From positions 6,508,241 to 6,572,240 of the forward strand of contig OX393572.1 of assembly GCA_947652115.1 (NCBI GenBank): a stretch of 64,000 nt of DNA, read 5' to 3'. The DNA comes from Blastomussa wellsi. Its lineage: Eukaryota; Cnidaria; Anthozoa; Scleractinia; Plerogyridae. The translations under genes and the position numbers were made by a program. The notes below the pieces were generated by a model. It saw only the letters and a program-made list of their open reading frames with translations. It was not told the origin of the DNA and made no database searches. Positions 11,398-23,950 of this stretch are shown here, in pieces (within the stretch, counting starts at the first letter, position 1; each line of letters opens with the position of its first letter).

Positions 11398-12190
11398 CGC
11401 TTTTTTAAGACGAACGTTTTCAAGAAATCTAAGATGGAATCGACATCAAGATAATAGACGTCAAGAACTCCACGAGTTTAATACATACATATATACGTCA
11501 GCCAGAATTATAACTGAAGATAGGAATTTTAAGACATTCAGGATGCAAACAAACTTTAATAGCACTGAAGCTATGCAAATAATTTATGGTTGGTTTCCTC
11601 GGAGTTTGAAATTATGCTCGTGTCAAATCCAACGCAACGCTATTGAAAATTCACCTCAAATTAACTTCATCGGTAACCTCAAAGTTAAAAGTGTGTATGG
11701 GATAGTTGTTTTCTTTTACGACCATTCTACCAAGTCTTGGAGTCTGACGCCACTCAGTGAAGCGGCCGAGCGACGAGAATCAGGAAGAATGCCTTTCTCG
11801 TCGATCGACGGCAGACAGTAGGCCAATGTTAAACGCATCTAGGATACTTGTACACTTACCTTGAAACGAAATTCGGTTTCATGAGCACCACACGCAAATG
11901 AACAGAAGAAAAGAAACTGCAGAAACGAAGAAGGAAGTGCTATCAATTGTCTGGCGAAAATTAAAGTTCGTGACCAACAGATGTATGGGAAGAGTGACCG
12001 CGCCAAGTCACGCTCTACCACAACGATGTGGAATGCGTGATATTGAGTGCTGTGGGAAGAGGCCACATGCAATAGGTGGTTTTCACTGTCACGCAATCAA
12101 AACATAAACTCGAAACGATGCATTGAAAAAATCTGATAAATTCAAATGTTATAAAATAGTAATAGGCAAACAACATCTCAAAGTCTCAGG
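11398..12190 (+). repeat. Dispersed repeat family Q, copy 2
   Basis: Direct copy of 8,841-9,560, joined to the LINE remnant at its left side. It carries about 30 additional bases (cgccaagtcacgctctacca and following) compared with copy 1. Confidence 0.75.
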
Positions 12191-12917
12191 TCCATGCGTA
12201 TGCGAACTGGAGTGTGCAGCCTTGTTCTTTTCTTTGTAGTTTGGAACCCAGAAAGCAGAATAAAATCACAGTGAAAGTAAGGTAAGGCAATTTTATTTAA
12301 GATTTGGCAGTATTTCAGTTTGCTTAAAAGTGATGTAAAATATCCCCATACAAACTCTTACATTTTTGCCATGACATCTTTTATGCAATATGATCCAGAT
12401 CACAACGTGAGCTTGGGCTGCCTGTGGGTCATAAAGCAAAATATTGGTACTAATGTTACTTACAATACACTACGCATACTTACGCTACTGAGAATACTAA
12501 TACTTACACTACTTGCAATATTTACAAACAATTAGATTACTTTTCCGACTTACAATTCTAGCACAGCAAAAAACATATAACTGGATTTATGAAAACCAGG
12601 TCAAAGAATTAATGACCCCGTTCTCACGTTGTAACGATGAAGACTTGTTAAGCATGTGAATTAGGTCTAAAAATCGGGTCAAGAAGGGAGCGAAAAGAAA
12701 ATCCATAATACTAATAGCAATATCAATAATAGTAGTAATAATAATGATAATAATAATATTAATAATCTGTCTTGATTTAGCAAAAAAGTGGCTTGAGGCA
12801 ATAGAGGAAATGTATGAGATTTCGATCTATTTTGCGCGAAGTATCCGTCGGTGACTATTGGCCATTCTTTGCGTGAAATTTTTGCCCTTCATAATGTTCC
12901 CATGCCAAATTCGTGAT
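12191..12917. other. Gene-free stretch
   Basis: No gene is recognised. A simple AAT/ATA-rich tract lies near 12,700-12,770. Confidence 0.4.
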
Positions 12918-12926
12918 GTCTGGTAC

Positions 12927-13691
12927 CCGGGGGGGTACTCCCCTATAAAAATGACGGGGGTGCTCGTCGTACCTTTTAGGGGGTAAAATTTGTGAATTGG
13001 TACCGCTTAGGGTGCAAAAATCTAAAATGACCGCCGCTTAAGATGTTGTGGTACCTTTTAGGGGCCTTCCGTATAGGCCTGCATTTGTTTTACAAAAGAA
13101 AACTAAGAAAAATAATTTCTAATTAATGTTCTTAAAAAGCTGTTGCTTCTTTCAACATCTCTGAGTTGTCATTATTATCTCAAGCTGTCTAATTACCCCA
13201 GTCTAATTATAGCTATTACTATTCCCCCGTCGTATTGCAAAACAATTCGCACTTAAATAGTCTACGCATTGTTCTCACGGGATTGTTCTCAAGGGGTTAG
13301 TTAACCTGGTTAACACTTAATTACCGATGCACGTGTCCAGTCTGACGTGTCGCAAGGACAAAAAATCGCAATGGATTCATTGACAGAGATCAAGAAAACT
13401 TTTCTCGATTTCGTTCAGGTTTTGTTAAAGATGAGACTCTTAAATACGATAATAGTTTATGAAAAATAATTGTAAAAATCGATTTGAAGAAAAGGGTTTT
13501 GAAAAAAAGCGTGTTTATCACTATAAAAATTGCCAGATCCATTTAATTTATTACTTCAGAAATGGTACCTTTTAGAGGTAAAAATTACTCTGAGCCACGC
13601 CCACAAAATGAGATTCTGGTACCTTTTAGGGGTGTTTTCGAAAATTTCCGACGAGCACCCCCGTCATTTTCATACGGGAGTACCCCCCGGG
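12927..13691. mobile_element. Nonautonomous TIR element with 9-bp target duplication
   Basis: Terminal inverted repeats of about 43 bp: the left end starts ccgggggggtactccc and runs to ggtgctcgtcg, and the right end is its reverse complement with few changes. The 9-mer gtctggtac flanks both sides (12,918-12,926 and 13,692-13,700). Internal copies of ggtaccttttagggg are a secondary repeat. No transposase is present. A 9-bp duplication would fit a Mutator-like driver; that is inference. Confidence 0.85.
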
Positions 13692-13700
13692 GTCTGGTAC

Positions 13701-15600
13701 TTGTTACTGTAGCCCACCTACCACCCCACCCGTTATTTTTGGCCATTTTTACCCAGGCCCCAGCTAGCTGAGTACATCGGTTTGAATTTTTGACACCAAG
13801 CGGTAGCTGATCTGTAGGTTTAACAATCCTGCCGTCTAAAGGAAGTTTGCCGGAGGACATCATTAAGTCCAATGAAGGCGGAAGTCCAACGATTTGCAAT
13901 CTAAGCGTCGGCTATTATCTTTCCTTAAACAAAGCTCTAACGGGTGAACTTCAACAACTCGTTACGGCTTGTGCGAGGCGGGATAGTGAGGTGCTTGCTT
14001 TAGACGGCAAAAAGTCCTTCGCCACACCAAATAGGACTCCCTACCGGACTTGACGGGTGATTCGAAGGCGGCCATGCGGATATTTTGCTGGAACTATTCT
14101 GTGGCGAAAGACTTGGAAAAATTCTGGTCTACTTTTCGCAGTATTGTGTCCCGCGCCAAAAAATTTCGTTACATCCGGGCGATTGTATTTAATTTCCTAG
14201 AAAAATGGCTAGCTGTGTGGGAAAACCGAGGAATAGCGTGGAAGTACAGAGCCCTATTTAATGTGAGTACGACTGATGCATGTTCATGCTTTTATTATGG
14301 AGATTGTGCCGCTAGGTAGAAGTGCCAGATCGGCTTTCCGCTGATCTTAACGGCGATTTGTTCAGTTCGGAGGCATAGTTTCCGGTCGCTGACCGACATG
14401 AACCATGTGCGGGTCACTAATCAAAGTACATTTCTCAGCTGTAATCCGGAGCAAATCAAATCAAGCGAATCCTTGATGTTACACACTATTCCTCAGATCA
14501 ACCGGGTCAACTCTTGCGCTGGAAATTTTGAAGTCTGTGATGCCATTTTATGTTGTAAATAATAATTTAATTGAATTAGTAGACTTCGTGATTTTGTTAT
14601 TATGCCCAAACTACAATCTTCTTGCTCCGAAAAGACATAGGTTAGAGTAATTTGCGTTGATTTGAGTTAAGAATAGGCGGTGCCGATTGACACAGTCCTT
14701 ACGAAAATATGCCTTCAGAACTATAGTGTCATGTCAAATTTATCTAACCGAGTTCTGTTGAATCAAGACAGAGTAATAACAGTAATACTAGCACTGAACT
14801 TTCGGATAAGTGAGTCACCAAGGAGAATAGAAGCTGCCAATCCTTTTAAATTTTATGGCGTCGACTTTGGAGAAACAACCGCTTTTCGCGAGAAAATACA
14901 CCTTCTCAGTAGTTTCGCTCACAATTTCCTTTGACCCGGTTTGCATAAATCCAGTCATACATACTTACTTACATACGGGGGGGGGGGGGGGGGGGAGGGG
15001 GGTAGGCAGCTTACTCCTGTAATTACTCCCAGTAATTTGACTTCTGAACTCGAATGAAGAAAGAAGAAAACTAAAAACTTAATTTCAACGCTCCCTGATC
15101 AGTCATATCTGTCTTCGATTTTTTTATTTTTTAATTTCAAGTCCCTTTGTTAGTTAGAAGCTTTAAACGGCGCAAAATTCATCATGCTGGAATTCAAAGT
15201 CTTCAATCTTTTCTTCTAAGGCTTATTTAAAAATTAGAAGTCAGATATGACAATCTACAATGCACCTAGTTTACCTCCCTGCAGTGTCAACTCACGAAAT
15301 TTTCTATCTGCGCTGAATTCTTGGACACGAAATTCCTTGTGTTTACGCGTCCGAAAGCTTCCGACCAAACACGAGTGGCAATTTGGATAATTTTAATCCA
15401 CGTGCTATCGACTAAACTGCACGAACAAAAGAAAAAAATTGCTTGGCTACAACACTGCGCGAAAAAGCGAAATATTATTCGGGCCAGAATTCGTTGGAAT
15501 ACGAGTCGGTTCGAAATACACTTGGGATATCCTATTAGAATCCGGTCTATTTTTCTATATTCAAGTTTAACGCTCCAGGTGTGCATCACGTATTCAATAT
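13701..15600. other. Gene-free stretch with a G tract
   Basis: No exon I can support. Plus-strand open frames at 13,847-14,053 and 14,050-14,319 overlap end to end and could be degraded exons, but show no known domain. A run of 19 G at 14,977-14,995, followed by a and six more G, is a potential quadruplex. Confidence 0.35.
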
Positions 15601-16210
15601 TGAATACGTGAACCCTCTACTTCACGTATTGCGCTCGCCTTGAATACTCTAGGATATTCTAGGATTCTATGGCATGACAATGACATATTCGAGGCTCGAA
15701 TACTCCAGAATTTTTTTCAGTTGTTGCAGTATTTGTTGGCCCAATCAAGGAGAGTCCAATACAGTAATAGCCCACGTATAAGAACCTGGGTTTTAAGAAC
15801 CTGTTAGGCTAAAATTTTCTTTTTAAGCTCCCTCCACATAAGAACTTATTAAGGCTAAAATTTCAAGCTAGGTTCATATCAGTGGGGTTGCTGTAAAAGT
15901 GTTTAAGTACATACTGCCGAGTTAAGATCATCATCTATTTAAAAGTACCTTGGCATTAGCCTAAGTACCATGTTGTATGTCTATTGATTTGCACTGTATT
16001 ATGAGATGGTATAATCATTTTATAATACACTGTATATAGTATACTCAGATGAACTGCATATGAAAATATAAGAACCTATTTTAAGAACCTTGGTAGCCTA
16101 AATTTGCTTCAAGTACCATTTATATAGGAACCTATTTAGGCTAAATTTAAAAATTCAGGTTCTTATACGCGGGCTATTAATGTACAGTTCATGTGACATT
16201 CTCTAGAGAA

Positions 16211-16407
16211 TAGACCTTTTTCGCTTGGGCGGTTTGTTGACCCATTAGAGACCATGTGATGATACTCTTCAGAATTATTTCTTTCAAATTTTCAAATAGT
16301 TGCGTGTACATGAGTAAATAATGTTTTTATCGACAAAAGGACAATTCTCTGGAGAATGACACATGGCTGTAATGAAGCAACAAACACGTCCAAGCGAAAA
16401 AGGTCTA
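16211..16407. mobile_element. MITE with about 48-bp inverted ends, copy 1
   Basis: Begins tagacctttttcgcttgggc and ends with the reverse complement (caagcgaaaaaggtcta). The end sequence recurs again near 16,490-16,530. A second copy lies at 41,650-41,844. No coding capacity. Confidence 0.75.
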
Positions 16408-16587
16408 TTGTGCTTTAGCTTTTGTCCCTCCAAACATTATTTATTCCTATACATGCATACAAAATTTGAAAGCAAGAATTCGTGGTCTGTAATGGGGCAA
16501 CAAACCGCCCAAGCGAAAAGGGTCTATGAGACGGTAATGGTCACTGATTCCTGGGATGGGTCGAAGCAGACTCTATTCTACTCGTAT

Positions 16588-16700
16588 ATAATTTGGTTTT
16601 ATCAACTGGGTTGATAATGTCAATTGGCCACCGTAAAGAGATTCAAGAGCTGAGGTTTCGAGCGTTAGCCCTTCGTCGGAGTTTCTTTAGAAACTAACCC
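16588..16700 (-). mobile_element. Rearranged Penelope-like 3' tail fragment
   Basis: The minus strand reads the family tail including the hammerhead-like segment (CCGACGA ... GAAACCTC, so the cleavage-site triplet region is changed). It is joined at 16,682 to a plus-oriented copy of the 3' end (tttctttagaaact). This looks like a small inversion or head-to-head join of two tail pieces. Confidence 0.65.
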
Positions 16701-16829
16701 CCTTCTCTTCTACTCGGTCGCGCAGCAACATGACCAAGCCTTTGGTGTAGAATGGGAAGCGGAAAATTCCACCAAATCCAATTTTCCTTCCACAGACACC
16801 GTTCGACGGCTACTGTTAGAGTTATCTTC

Positions 16830-16919
16830 CTAGAGTTATAGCGTGGAGTTAGAGTTAAGGACTGCCAAAATCTTGAATTCAGGATTTTGGCAGTCCTTAA
16901 CTCTAATCCATAACTCTAC
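16830..16919. repeat. Near-perfect 90-bp hairpin
   Basis: The arms tagagttat ... ttaaggactgccaaaatc and its reverse complement meet at ttgaattca. It is private to the left arm of the duplication and is probably a foldback MITE. Confidence 0.8.
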
Positions 16920-17039
16920 TGAAATAACTCTATTGCTATTGCTATATGCTGCACTTTACAGATTTAAAAAAAAAAAGCAAACACTGCGGAGAAAAATGAG
17001 AAATTATCTTTTAAAACAGTGGAATTGTGAATTGATTTA

Positions 17040-17150
17040 ACGAAAACGCCACTCTTCCACAAGCCAGTAGCCCAAAAGAAAAAACTCGAACCCGGGACCA
17101 CCTGATTACAAGTCCAGCGCCCTGACCACTAGGCCACGCTCGCCTCCCAT
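17040..17150 (-). mobile_element. tRNA-derived SINE head
   Basis: On minus, a box A-like tggcctagtggt, a ggacttgtaatc anticodon-arm-like segment and a box B gggttcgag are in tRNA order. The acceptor ends do not pair and no CCA-end context exists, so I call it a SINE head and not a functional tRNA gene. Confidence 0.6.
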
Positions 17151-17670
17151 TCAAATACATATAAATGGAAACTTGACACAAATATAAAAGACTTGATGCA
17201 TAAAAAAACATACCTAGACATAAAATGGCAATCTTGATATTTTGTCACATTCGAAAAAGCATACTTGGCTTAGAGAACAATTTTATTCTCATCCAAGAGG
17301 GTGCCGCCCGTGTAGAGCGCCCTTTGGGGGACCTAGCCCGGCCACGGAGGTACTTCATGTCGTAAGATCAAACAGCCAAACCAAGTTAAATTACAAGATT
17401 TATTTCACATCTACTTTTCAATTCCTGACCTTTTTCCTTCTTCTCTGGATTACTCTTCTCAGAAAGTTCTTCTCTATTATTCAGTAAGCCTCTTTTTCAA
17501 AACAATCTTCTCACAATTGCTGATTATGTGTATTTTCCAACGTTTAATTAGATGTACATACACTGATTATATTTTCCGTTACAACTGAAGGCTCGAATGA
17601 TTGCTAGTATATGTTTATCACTCCATTTTTGTCACTAACAATAATTTCCCTCATGTGTAACCTGTAACTA

Positions 17671-18074
17671 AGGGGGGCGTAAGGACGGGGTCCGAAAACC
17701 GCAAAACCGCACAGAAATACGCCAAAAAACCGCAAACCGCATCGGATTTTTTCCCGGATACCGAAACTGCACGTACATGGAGGCCACAATATGAAAGCTG
17801 GCGTCAGCAAGACTTAAACATACCATTATAACGCCAACGGTATATTGTACTACACTATTATACTCTATTTACTACTAACCAAATGCCGACCGTTCTAAAG
17901 ACTGTTATCACTGCAGACACTTTTTTTCACCGAAAACCGCGACTTAAAGGTTGTAATAACCGCAAACCGCTCAGTGTTTTAAAACCGCAATACCGAGAGT
18001 TACAATAAAAATTAACGCAAAACCGCACCAAAAATAACGCAAAACCGCATCACCGCAAACCCTTACGCCCCCCT
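17671..18074. mobile_element. TIR element rich in 'aaaaccgc' repeats
   Basis: The ends aggggggcgtaagg and ccttacgcccccct are inverted repeats. The interior is full of degenerate aaaccgcaaaaccgc units. A related composition occurs at 57,331-57,722. No coding capacity. Confidence 0.7.
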
Positions 18075-18079
18075 CAATA

Positions 18080-19900
18080 CAGCTATCGATGGGAAGTAAT
18101 AACTGTTCATGTTACAAGAAAATATTTGCCGCAGAGAAATCTAAGTTTAAAAATAAACAAATAGTTAACGTAGAATTTTACGTAATTAGTTTGGTCTTCC
18201 TAAATTTTAATTGTTTCAAGCTTTTCATTTATTTGTAAAGAGTACTCTTTAACTTTTCAACCACGACCACATCAGCTCCGCTGCAAATTTCATCGTGTTT
18301 TAATAAATGTTGTTATTGTCGTTGTTGTTGACTCGATTCGTCAACTGACATTGTAAACGACACTGTAAACGAGAGGCGGCGCCCAAGTTGACATGGATAT
18401 CCTGAACTATACATGGATTATATCGGAAGTTTATTTCCTAGAGTTCTTCAAAAATACATTTACTGGAAGTTTGAAAATCGACTTGAACGATTTTCGTAAG
18501 TATAGGTGTCAGAACCGAGCGACGATGTCCCAAAATTAACGTCAGTTCCTTTATCAGTAATTACATGTAAGAAAACTTCATGAACACCTATAATGAATAC
18601 CTTCATAAACAGAAAATATCATCTAAAGGAACTAAGAAGCAAGTAAAATACTTAACCGGGGAGTCTGGTTGAAATTTTGAACAAAATTTTGAATTTGGTC
18701 GTTTTTTTTTTGTTTTGGTGTCTGTTAGGCAGAAAAATGATTCACATTTCAAATCCTAACACTTTTATTGCCACAAATTGTAGTGAAATGGTAAGCAACT
18801 CAGCTTTTCCGTGACGACCCAAATGTTGTTGAAATTCTGATTAAAAGAAACTGTCACAGGATCTAATGATACTGCAAAAAGGTATTTTTAATAATTTCCT
18901 AGTCATAGTTGTCTTTAAAAATTTTTACATTGCTGATTTTACCTTACCATGTTTTTCCATTTTTTTTTTTTCTGAAAAAGGCATTTTTGCTGATTTTTCA
19001 ACTGCCTCCGTCTCCCCCCTTCCCAGTTTTTTTCCTGCATTTATCCTTTAACAACCAGATTTGGCTCAGTTGCTCTTAAAAGGTTGTTCAACAAATCTAT
19101 TGACCCTTTTTATTTTGGTGAATGCTCTTTAAGTTATTCCAGATTGAATTATTCCAGATTGAATCTTTCATAGAATAATCTCATTGCTACGTCAACAAAA
19201 TTTTCCTAAACCCGAAATTGCTCAATGGGTTTGTAGAGGCGTGTCTGTAGCATTATTGCAGGATATATTAGGGTTACTCTGCAAATAGGATTGAAAATGG
19301 CAGGGGGGGGGGGGGGGGGAGGCATGGAAAATGTAGATATAAGTCAGAATGTAAAATTTAGTTAATAATTAAACACGTATTGCTTATTATGATCTGATAG
19401 CTATTGTCATGATATGCCATGTGCTTTACAATGTGTTACGCATTTCGGTTCAAAATGCAAACAGACACCCCCTCCCCTTAAACTTGCATTTGCTTTACTT
19501 GCTCTTGTTCACAACAGAATTTAGAAAGTCAAATCCTTAAACAAATAAATTTCAACTTGCTAGTATACTATAAGGAGAATACTCTACAAACCCTAGCTTC
19601 TACAAAAAAATTACTTTATCATTAAAGTTTTTATATTATCCAGAACTTAGTTTGAAAAGTCTATCCTTGTGATGCCGGAAGTCCTGCCAAAAAATGGAAA
19701 CGATTATCCTGTCAAAACTGAACTCTTTTTTTTTGAAGCAGGCCTCTAAATAACCCCGAAACAAATCCTTGCTTTGCAAGGATGAAATACTAACTTCAAA
19801 TAAACACCTCTAAACAGCTGGAAAACAAACAAACGAGCAAACGAACAAAAAACAAAACAAAAACCACTTTTCTCTTTCTTCTTGTTGTTGTACACGTCTT
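18080..19900. other. Intergenic left-arm DNA downstream of the FP pseudogene
   Basis: No gene is seen. It matches 29,080-30,540 in reverse complement. A block at 19,060-19,265 has two relatives in the right arm (29,645-29,850 and 27,495-27,690). A G run lies at about 19,302-19,319. Confidence 0.5.
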
Positions 19901-19901
19901 A

Positions 19902-21767
19902 TTATCGTCTGGCATTGACCGGCAATCCAGAATGAGCAACGGCATGCTCATGCAGCTTAACCTTGTTGTAATCTTTGTCGTGGCTCAAAATCTCGATGCA
20001 GTGATTCACGAAATGATAGCCAGGCAACATGACACCCTTATCCTTAGCTCTGCAAAGGAAGAAACAACTTCGATCAGTGACAATGGGTTGGATGCATAAG
20101 CATATAACAAATATGACTATACTATTTCACTTAAAAACACGGCACTGATCGTTACCTGCTTCCGAAACTACACTAACTTGAGAAAAACACTAATTCTTTA
20201 TCTCCTACATGTAAGTAAGGTTATGTGCTAGGTATATTAGTTGGTCTTTTTTAACTTTGTGATCTAGCTAGTTTCGGGGTCGTCTTCAACCTCAATCCCC
20301 ACAAGAGATGTCCATAATCAAGTTGTCGGTGGAAATAAGCTCACTGACCTCACTGAATCAATTCTTAAATTGTTCACTGAGAATTGTCTCGAGACTTACT
20401 TGTAAACAGTTCTGAAGTCACATCGGTAATGGACATCACCTTCAAGCAACAGAGCCATGGTAATATCACCAGTCAACACCCCATCACGCACATACATTTT
20501 CTCAGTGGATGGCTCCCATTTCAGCGTCTTCTTCTGCATAACTGGACCATTGGGGGGGAAGTTTACACCATCAAATCGAACTTTATTATAGAAAGTGTCG
20601 CCTCCCATTCTGAGGAAGACAAGTGGCACATACTCAGCGTGACCATGCAAGTGAAGATACAAGAAGAGTAATTTATTTAAAGAACGTCAGCAATATAATT
20701 TAGTATACACTCAAAGTATACACTCATACAATAAGATATAAGTGCCACAGTGATAGCAGAAGCAATGTTTGTCATTTTATTCCTTATGGATATAAAAATG
20801 AATAGGTACTGTTGGAAATAAACAAATCTGGAATCTGGAATCTGTAACATAATACTACGCTTTACCCTACAGGAAGCATCCACTTTACATTTTACTTACG
20901 ATATGTCGTTTCTGGCGATTCAAATACCCCCGTCTTCGAAAGTCAGGCTTCGTTCCCACGAATACCCCTCAGGAAACGCTTGCTTGAAATAGTCGGGTAT
21001 ATGGTCTGGGTATTCGGCGAATACCCTGTTGCCGTAATTGAATGCTGTTGTCAGGATATCGTAGGAGAAAGGCAGAGGCCCGCCCTCTTTGACTACAAGG
21101 TCCATACTCTGTTTTCCCCTAAAACCAAAAACGTAAGATAAAGTCTTTTCATATGCAATACAGAACATTTTCTGTCGCAATAAAGTAACAAGGCAGTTCT
21201 GAGAAATAATAACGATTAAACATGTTTAGCTCATTCATGGCACGTATGCGCTATGAATGAGTTATTGCAATGGTGTAGATGTGGACGGAAGTTCAACGTG
21301 GACCGAAGTTGACCTTAGACGTACGGTCACAGTCCTAAAATCAATACTACTTTCCTGCTATTTTAAAATTAGCCCTTTTGATCAAATTATTTGTTACTAT
21401 TAGCATATAAATATATTTGCGTCCAGAGTTTAGGGCAAACTATCAGAAATTAACCCATCCTGTTTCTAACAGTCTTTTCTTTCCTCTTTGGTTTAAATTA
21501 ACAGCACTCAACTTAAAATTGAAACTGTACATTAAAAGCCCTTTGATTAAGCTGTTACTTACTCAAAAGGCTTGCCTGTACCATCTCCTTCGATCACAAA
21601 GTTGTGCCCGTTTACAGTGCCTTCCATACGCAGCTTGATCTTCATATTTGATTTAATCACACTCTGCGGAATGAAATTTGGATAAATCTTACATAAGTCA
21701 TCAATAGCGGAAACTCATCAGTGAAAAACAAAATAAATCATTTTCTTGCACGTGCAACACTAACCAT
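19902..21767 (-). pseudogene. GFP-like fluorescent protein gene, Kaede/Eos type, NYG chromophore, premature stop
   Basis: Divergent partner of the gene at 26,506-29,072. Exons on minus: 21,765-21,767 (ATG only), 21,563-21,663, 20,900-21,118, 20,400-20,609 and 19,902-20,049. All introns keep GT/AG (first donor gttagt) and the exon lengths match the right copy. The frame would give 226 residues ending LPVNARR. Two differences matter. The chromophore codons read AAT-TAC-GGC (Asn62-Tyr63-Gly64) instead of His-Tyr-Gly. Codon 101, Cys TGC in the right copy, is TGA here (20,920-20,922), cutting the beta-barrel before half its strands. Arg66, His194 and Glu212, important around the chromophore in this family, are still encoded. 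Apart from the stop the gene looks healthy, so inactivation is probably recent or the stop is a polymorphism or base error. Confidence 0.9.
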
Positions 21768-22194
21768 GATGTAAGACGAAAGTAAGATATCTGCCTACTA
21801 CAGCTCTTGTTGATATCGATCTGCTCTCTTCCAAATAACCAGGGTGAATGGGACTTCAGCGTGATAGATGCTGCTTTAAACCCTACTGCCACACCCAAAA
21901 TCTGCTTGAGCCAATTGTAAAACAGGAACCCGTCTTATGCAACAATTAAACAACAACTCTTTTATCAACAAAGAACAACGCTTTCAAGTCTATCATGCCC
22001 AGCCATACTGTCTCGTTTTTTTATATGAAAATGTCCTTGCGGTATCGACTATTGTTGACAGTTGTAAATGACATTTATTTAGTTGCATTTAAATATGAAA
22101 ATTTAGGGTAGGGTTGACCTTCAATGTTTCGGGTGAGAAAGAGTTGTAATATAATATCAAAAGTTGGTCGTTTTGTCGACTAAACTGTTCCTCT

Positions 22195-23065
22195 CCACAT
22201 AGCTGATAAAAATATTAAGTACGTATTTAGAGTAGCCCATAGGAAACAATTTGATTATCTTACAGTGCAAACAGCGGACATTAGGCTAGAAGTATTTCTG
22301 GAAGGTCAAATGCCTTTGGCGGGGAAAAAATTCAACCCGCAAATGTTTTTATTCGGCTCCTTTAAAAATGGCTTTGAAAGTTAATTATGAGCTTTGGATA
22401 AAGAAGGCTTAATAAAAATGTATATTTGGCAATTACATAATTACCTGACTGGCACGTTATATGTCTGATTTAAAGAAACTTAAAGAAACTTATAAGTGAC
22501 AAACATAAGTACGTTTTTAGATTAGCCCAGAGGAAACAATATGATTATTTTGCGGTGAAAACAGCCAACATTAGGCTAGAAGTATTTCTGCAAGGTCAAA
22601 TGCCTTTAGCGGCGAAAAAATTCAACCCGCAAATGTTTTTATTCGGCTCCTTTGAAAATGGCTTTGAAAATTAATTATGAGCTTTGGATAAAGAAGGCTT
22701 AATAAAAAATATATATTTTTCAATTACATAATTACATGACTGGCTCGGTATATGTCTGATTTAAAGAAACTTAAAGAAACTTATAAGTGACAAACATAAG
22801 TACGTTTTTAGATTAGCCCAGAGGAAACAATATGATTATTTTGCGGTGAAAACAGCCAACATTAGGCTAGAAGTATTTCTGCAAGGTCAAATTTCTTTAG
22901 CGGCGAAAAAATTCAACCCGCAAATGTTTTTATTCGGCTCCTTTGAAAATGGCTTTGAAAGTTAATTATGAGCTTTGGATAAAGAAGGCTTAATAAAAAA
23001 AATATATTTGTCAATTACATAATTACATGACTGGCTCGGTATATGTCTGATTTAAAGAAACTTAA
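22195..23065. repeat. Three tandem copies of a 291-bp unit
   Basis: The phrase atgtctgatttaaag starts at 22,461, 22,752 and 23,043, giving an exact 291-bp period. Each unit holds ttcaacccgcaaatgttttt and attaggctagaagtatttct. The equivalent part of the right arm (about 25,960-26,090) has a single diverged unit, so the expansion happened on the left arm. It lies upstream of the FP pseudogene. Confidence 0.9.
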
Positions 23066-23950
23066 AAGAGGGAGGTACCGCCTCCAAGACTGTTTGTATG
23101 ACCAATTTATTGTTGACAAGTGTATTGATGTGCATCCTTGTTAGCCAGTGAACAGGCTCCCCAGCGAGCGTAGCCTTGGGAGAAGGAAAATGCGTTGAAT
23201 ATGACAGGCTCTACATCAGATCACTCAAGCAAATAAGATGTTTTTATTCGGCTCCTTTGAAAATGTCTATGAAATGTAATTACAAACTTTGGGTTAAGAA
23301 GACTAAATCAAAACAAAATAATATTTTGCAATATTAAATGAGGCTCCCCACCGAGCGTAGCCTTGGGAGAAGGGAAACGCGCGCGGGATATGACAGATAT
23401 GTCACAGTTATGTCACAGATATGACAGATATTACGCAGGCTAATGAACAATGGGCGGAAAAGCGGAATCAAAGAAAGTCTACAGATCATGCAAGCAAATT
23501 TCCCCAAATTTACCCCACTGGAAAGCCAGTTCGCAGGCTACATTAGTGTGAACATTGTTAATATGTTTTAGTTAAGAAACAGGATGGAATCTTAGCACCA
23601 AAAAAATCCTTATACAATCATAGCCCGGGTACTCCCATGTATGGCCTATACAGATACCTGCCGCCCATTTTTGCGGTCTTCGATTTTAAATAGGGTATCT
23701 TTTTTACCCTTTTGTTATTGTGTTCGTGGTGTGGACCTCGGATAGGGTAACTTAATTGTATTATCTAATGATGGAGTGTTGAAACACCCGCCTTAATGAA
23801 TATCATTAAACTAGGTGCTTTACATCCAGTGTTACAGAAAAGAAATAATGTTTTCCTTTTCATGCTATTAATATATTTTTCCCTAAAATAGGGTGTCATT
23901 TTTTCGGGCTCTAATAGATTGAATTGGCAATTTCCATAAATTAACTATGA

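Noticed and set aside
13847..14319. Pair of plus-strand frames as a degraded gene
   Set aside because: No recognisable domain in either frame and no intron signals that would join them.
14977..15002. Long G tract as a regulatory quadruplex
   Set aside because: Homopolymer runs occur repeatedly in this window (19.3, 29.47, 62.23 kb) without a gene nearby; simple slippage is enough.
17040..17150. Functional tRNA gene on minus
   Set aside because: Box A and B are present but the acceptor stem does not pair and a similar arrangement is a common SINE head.
20384..20671. 95-codon plus-strand frame
   Set aside because: Antisense of FP exon 4; the coding strand is minus.
22195..23065. CRISPR-like array
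   Set aside because: The units are 291 bp and contiguous with no spacers; this is an ordinary tandem repeat in a eukaryotic genome.
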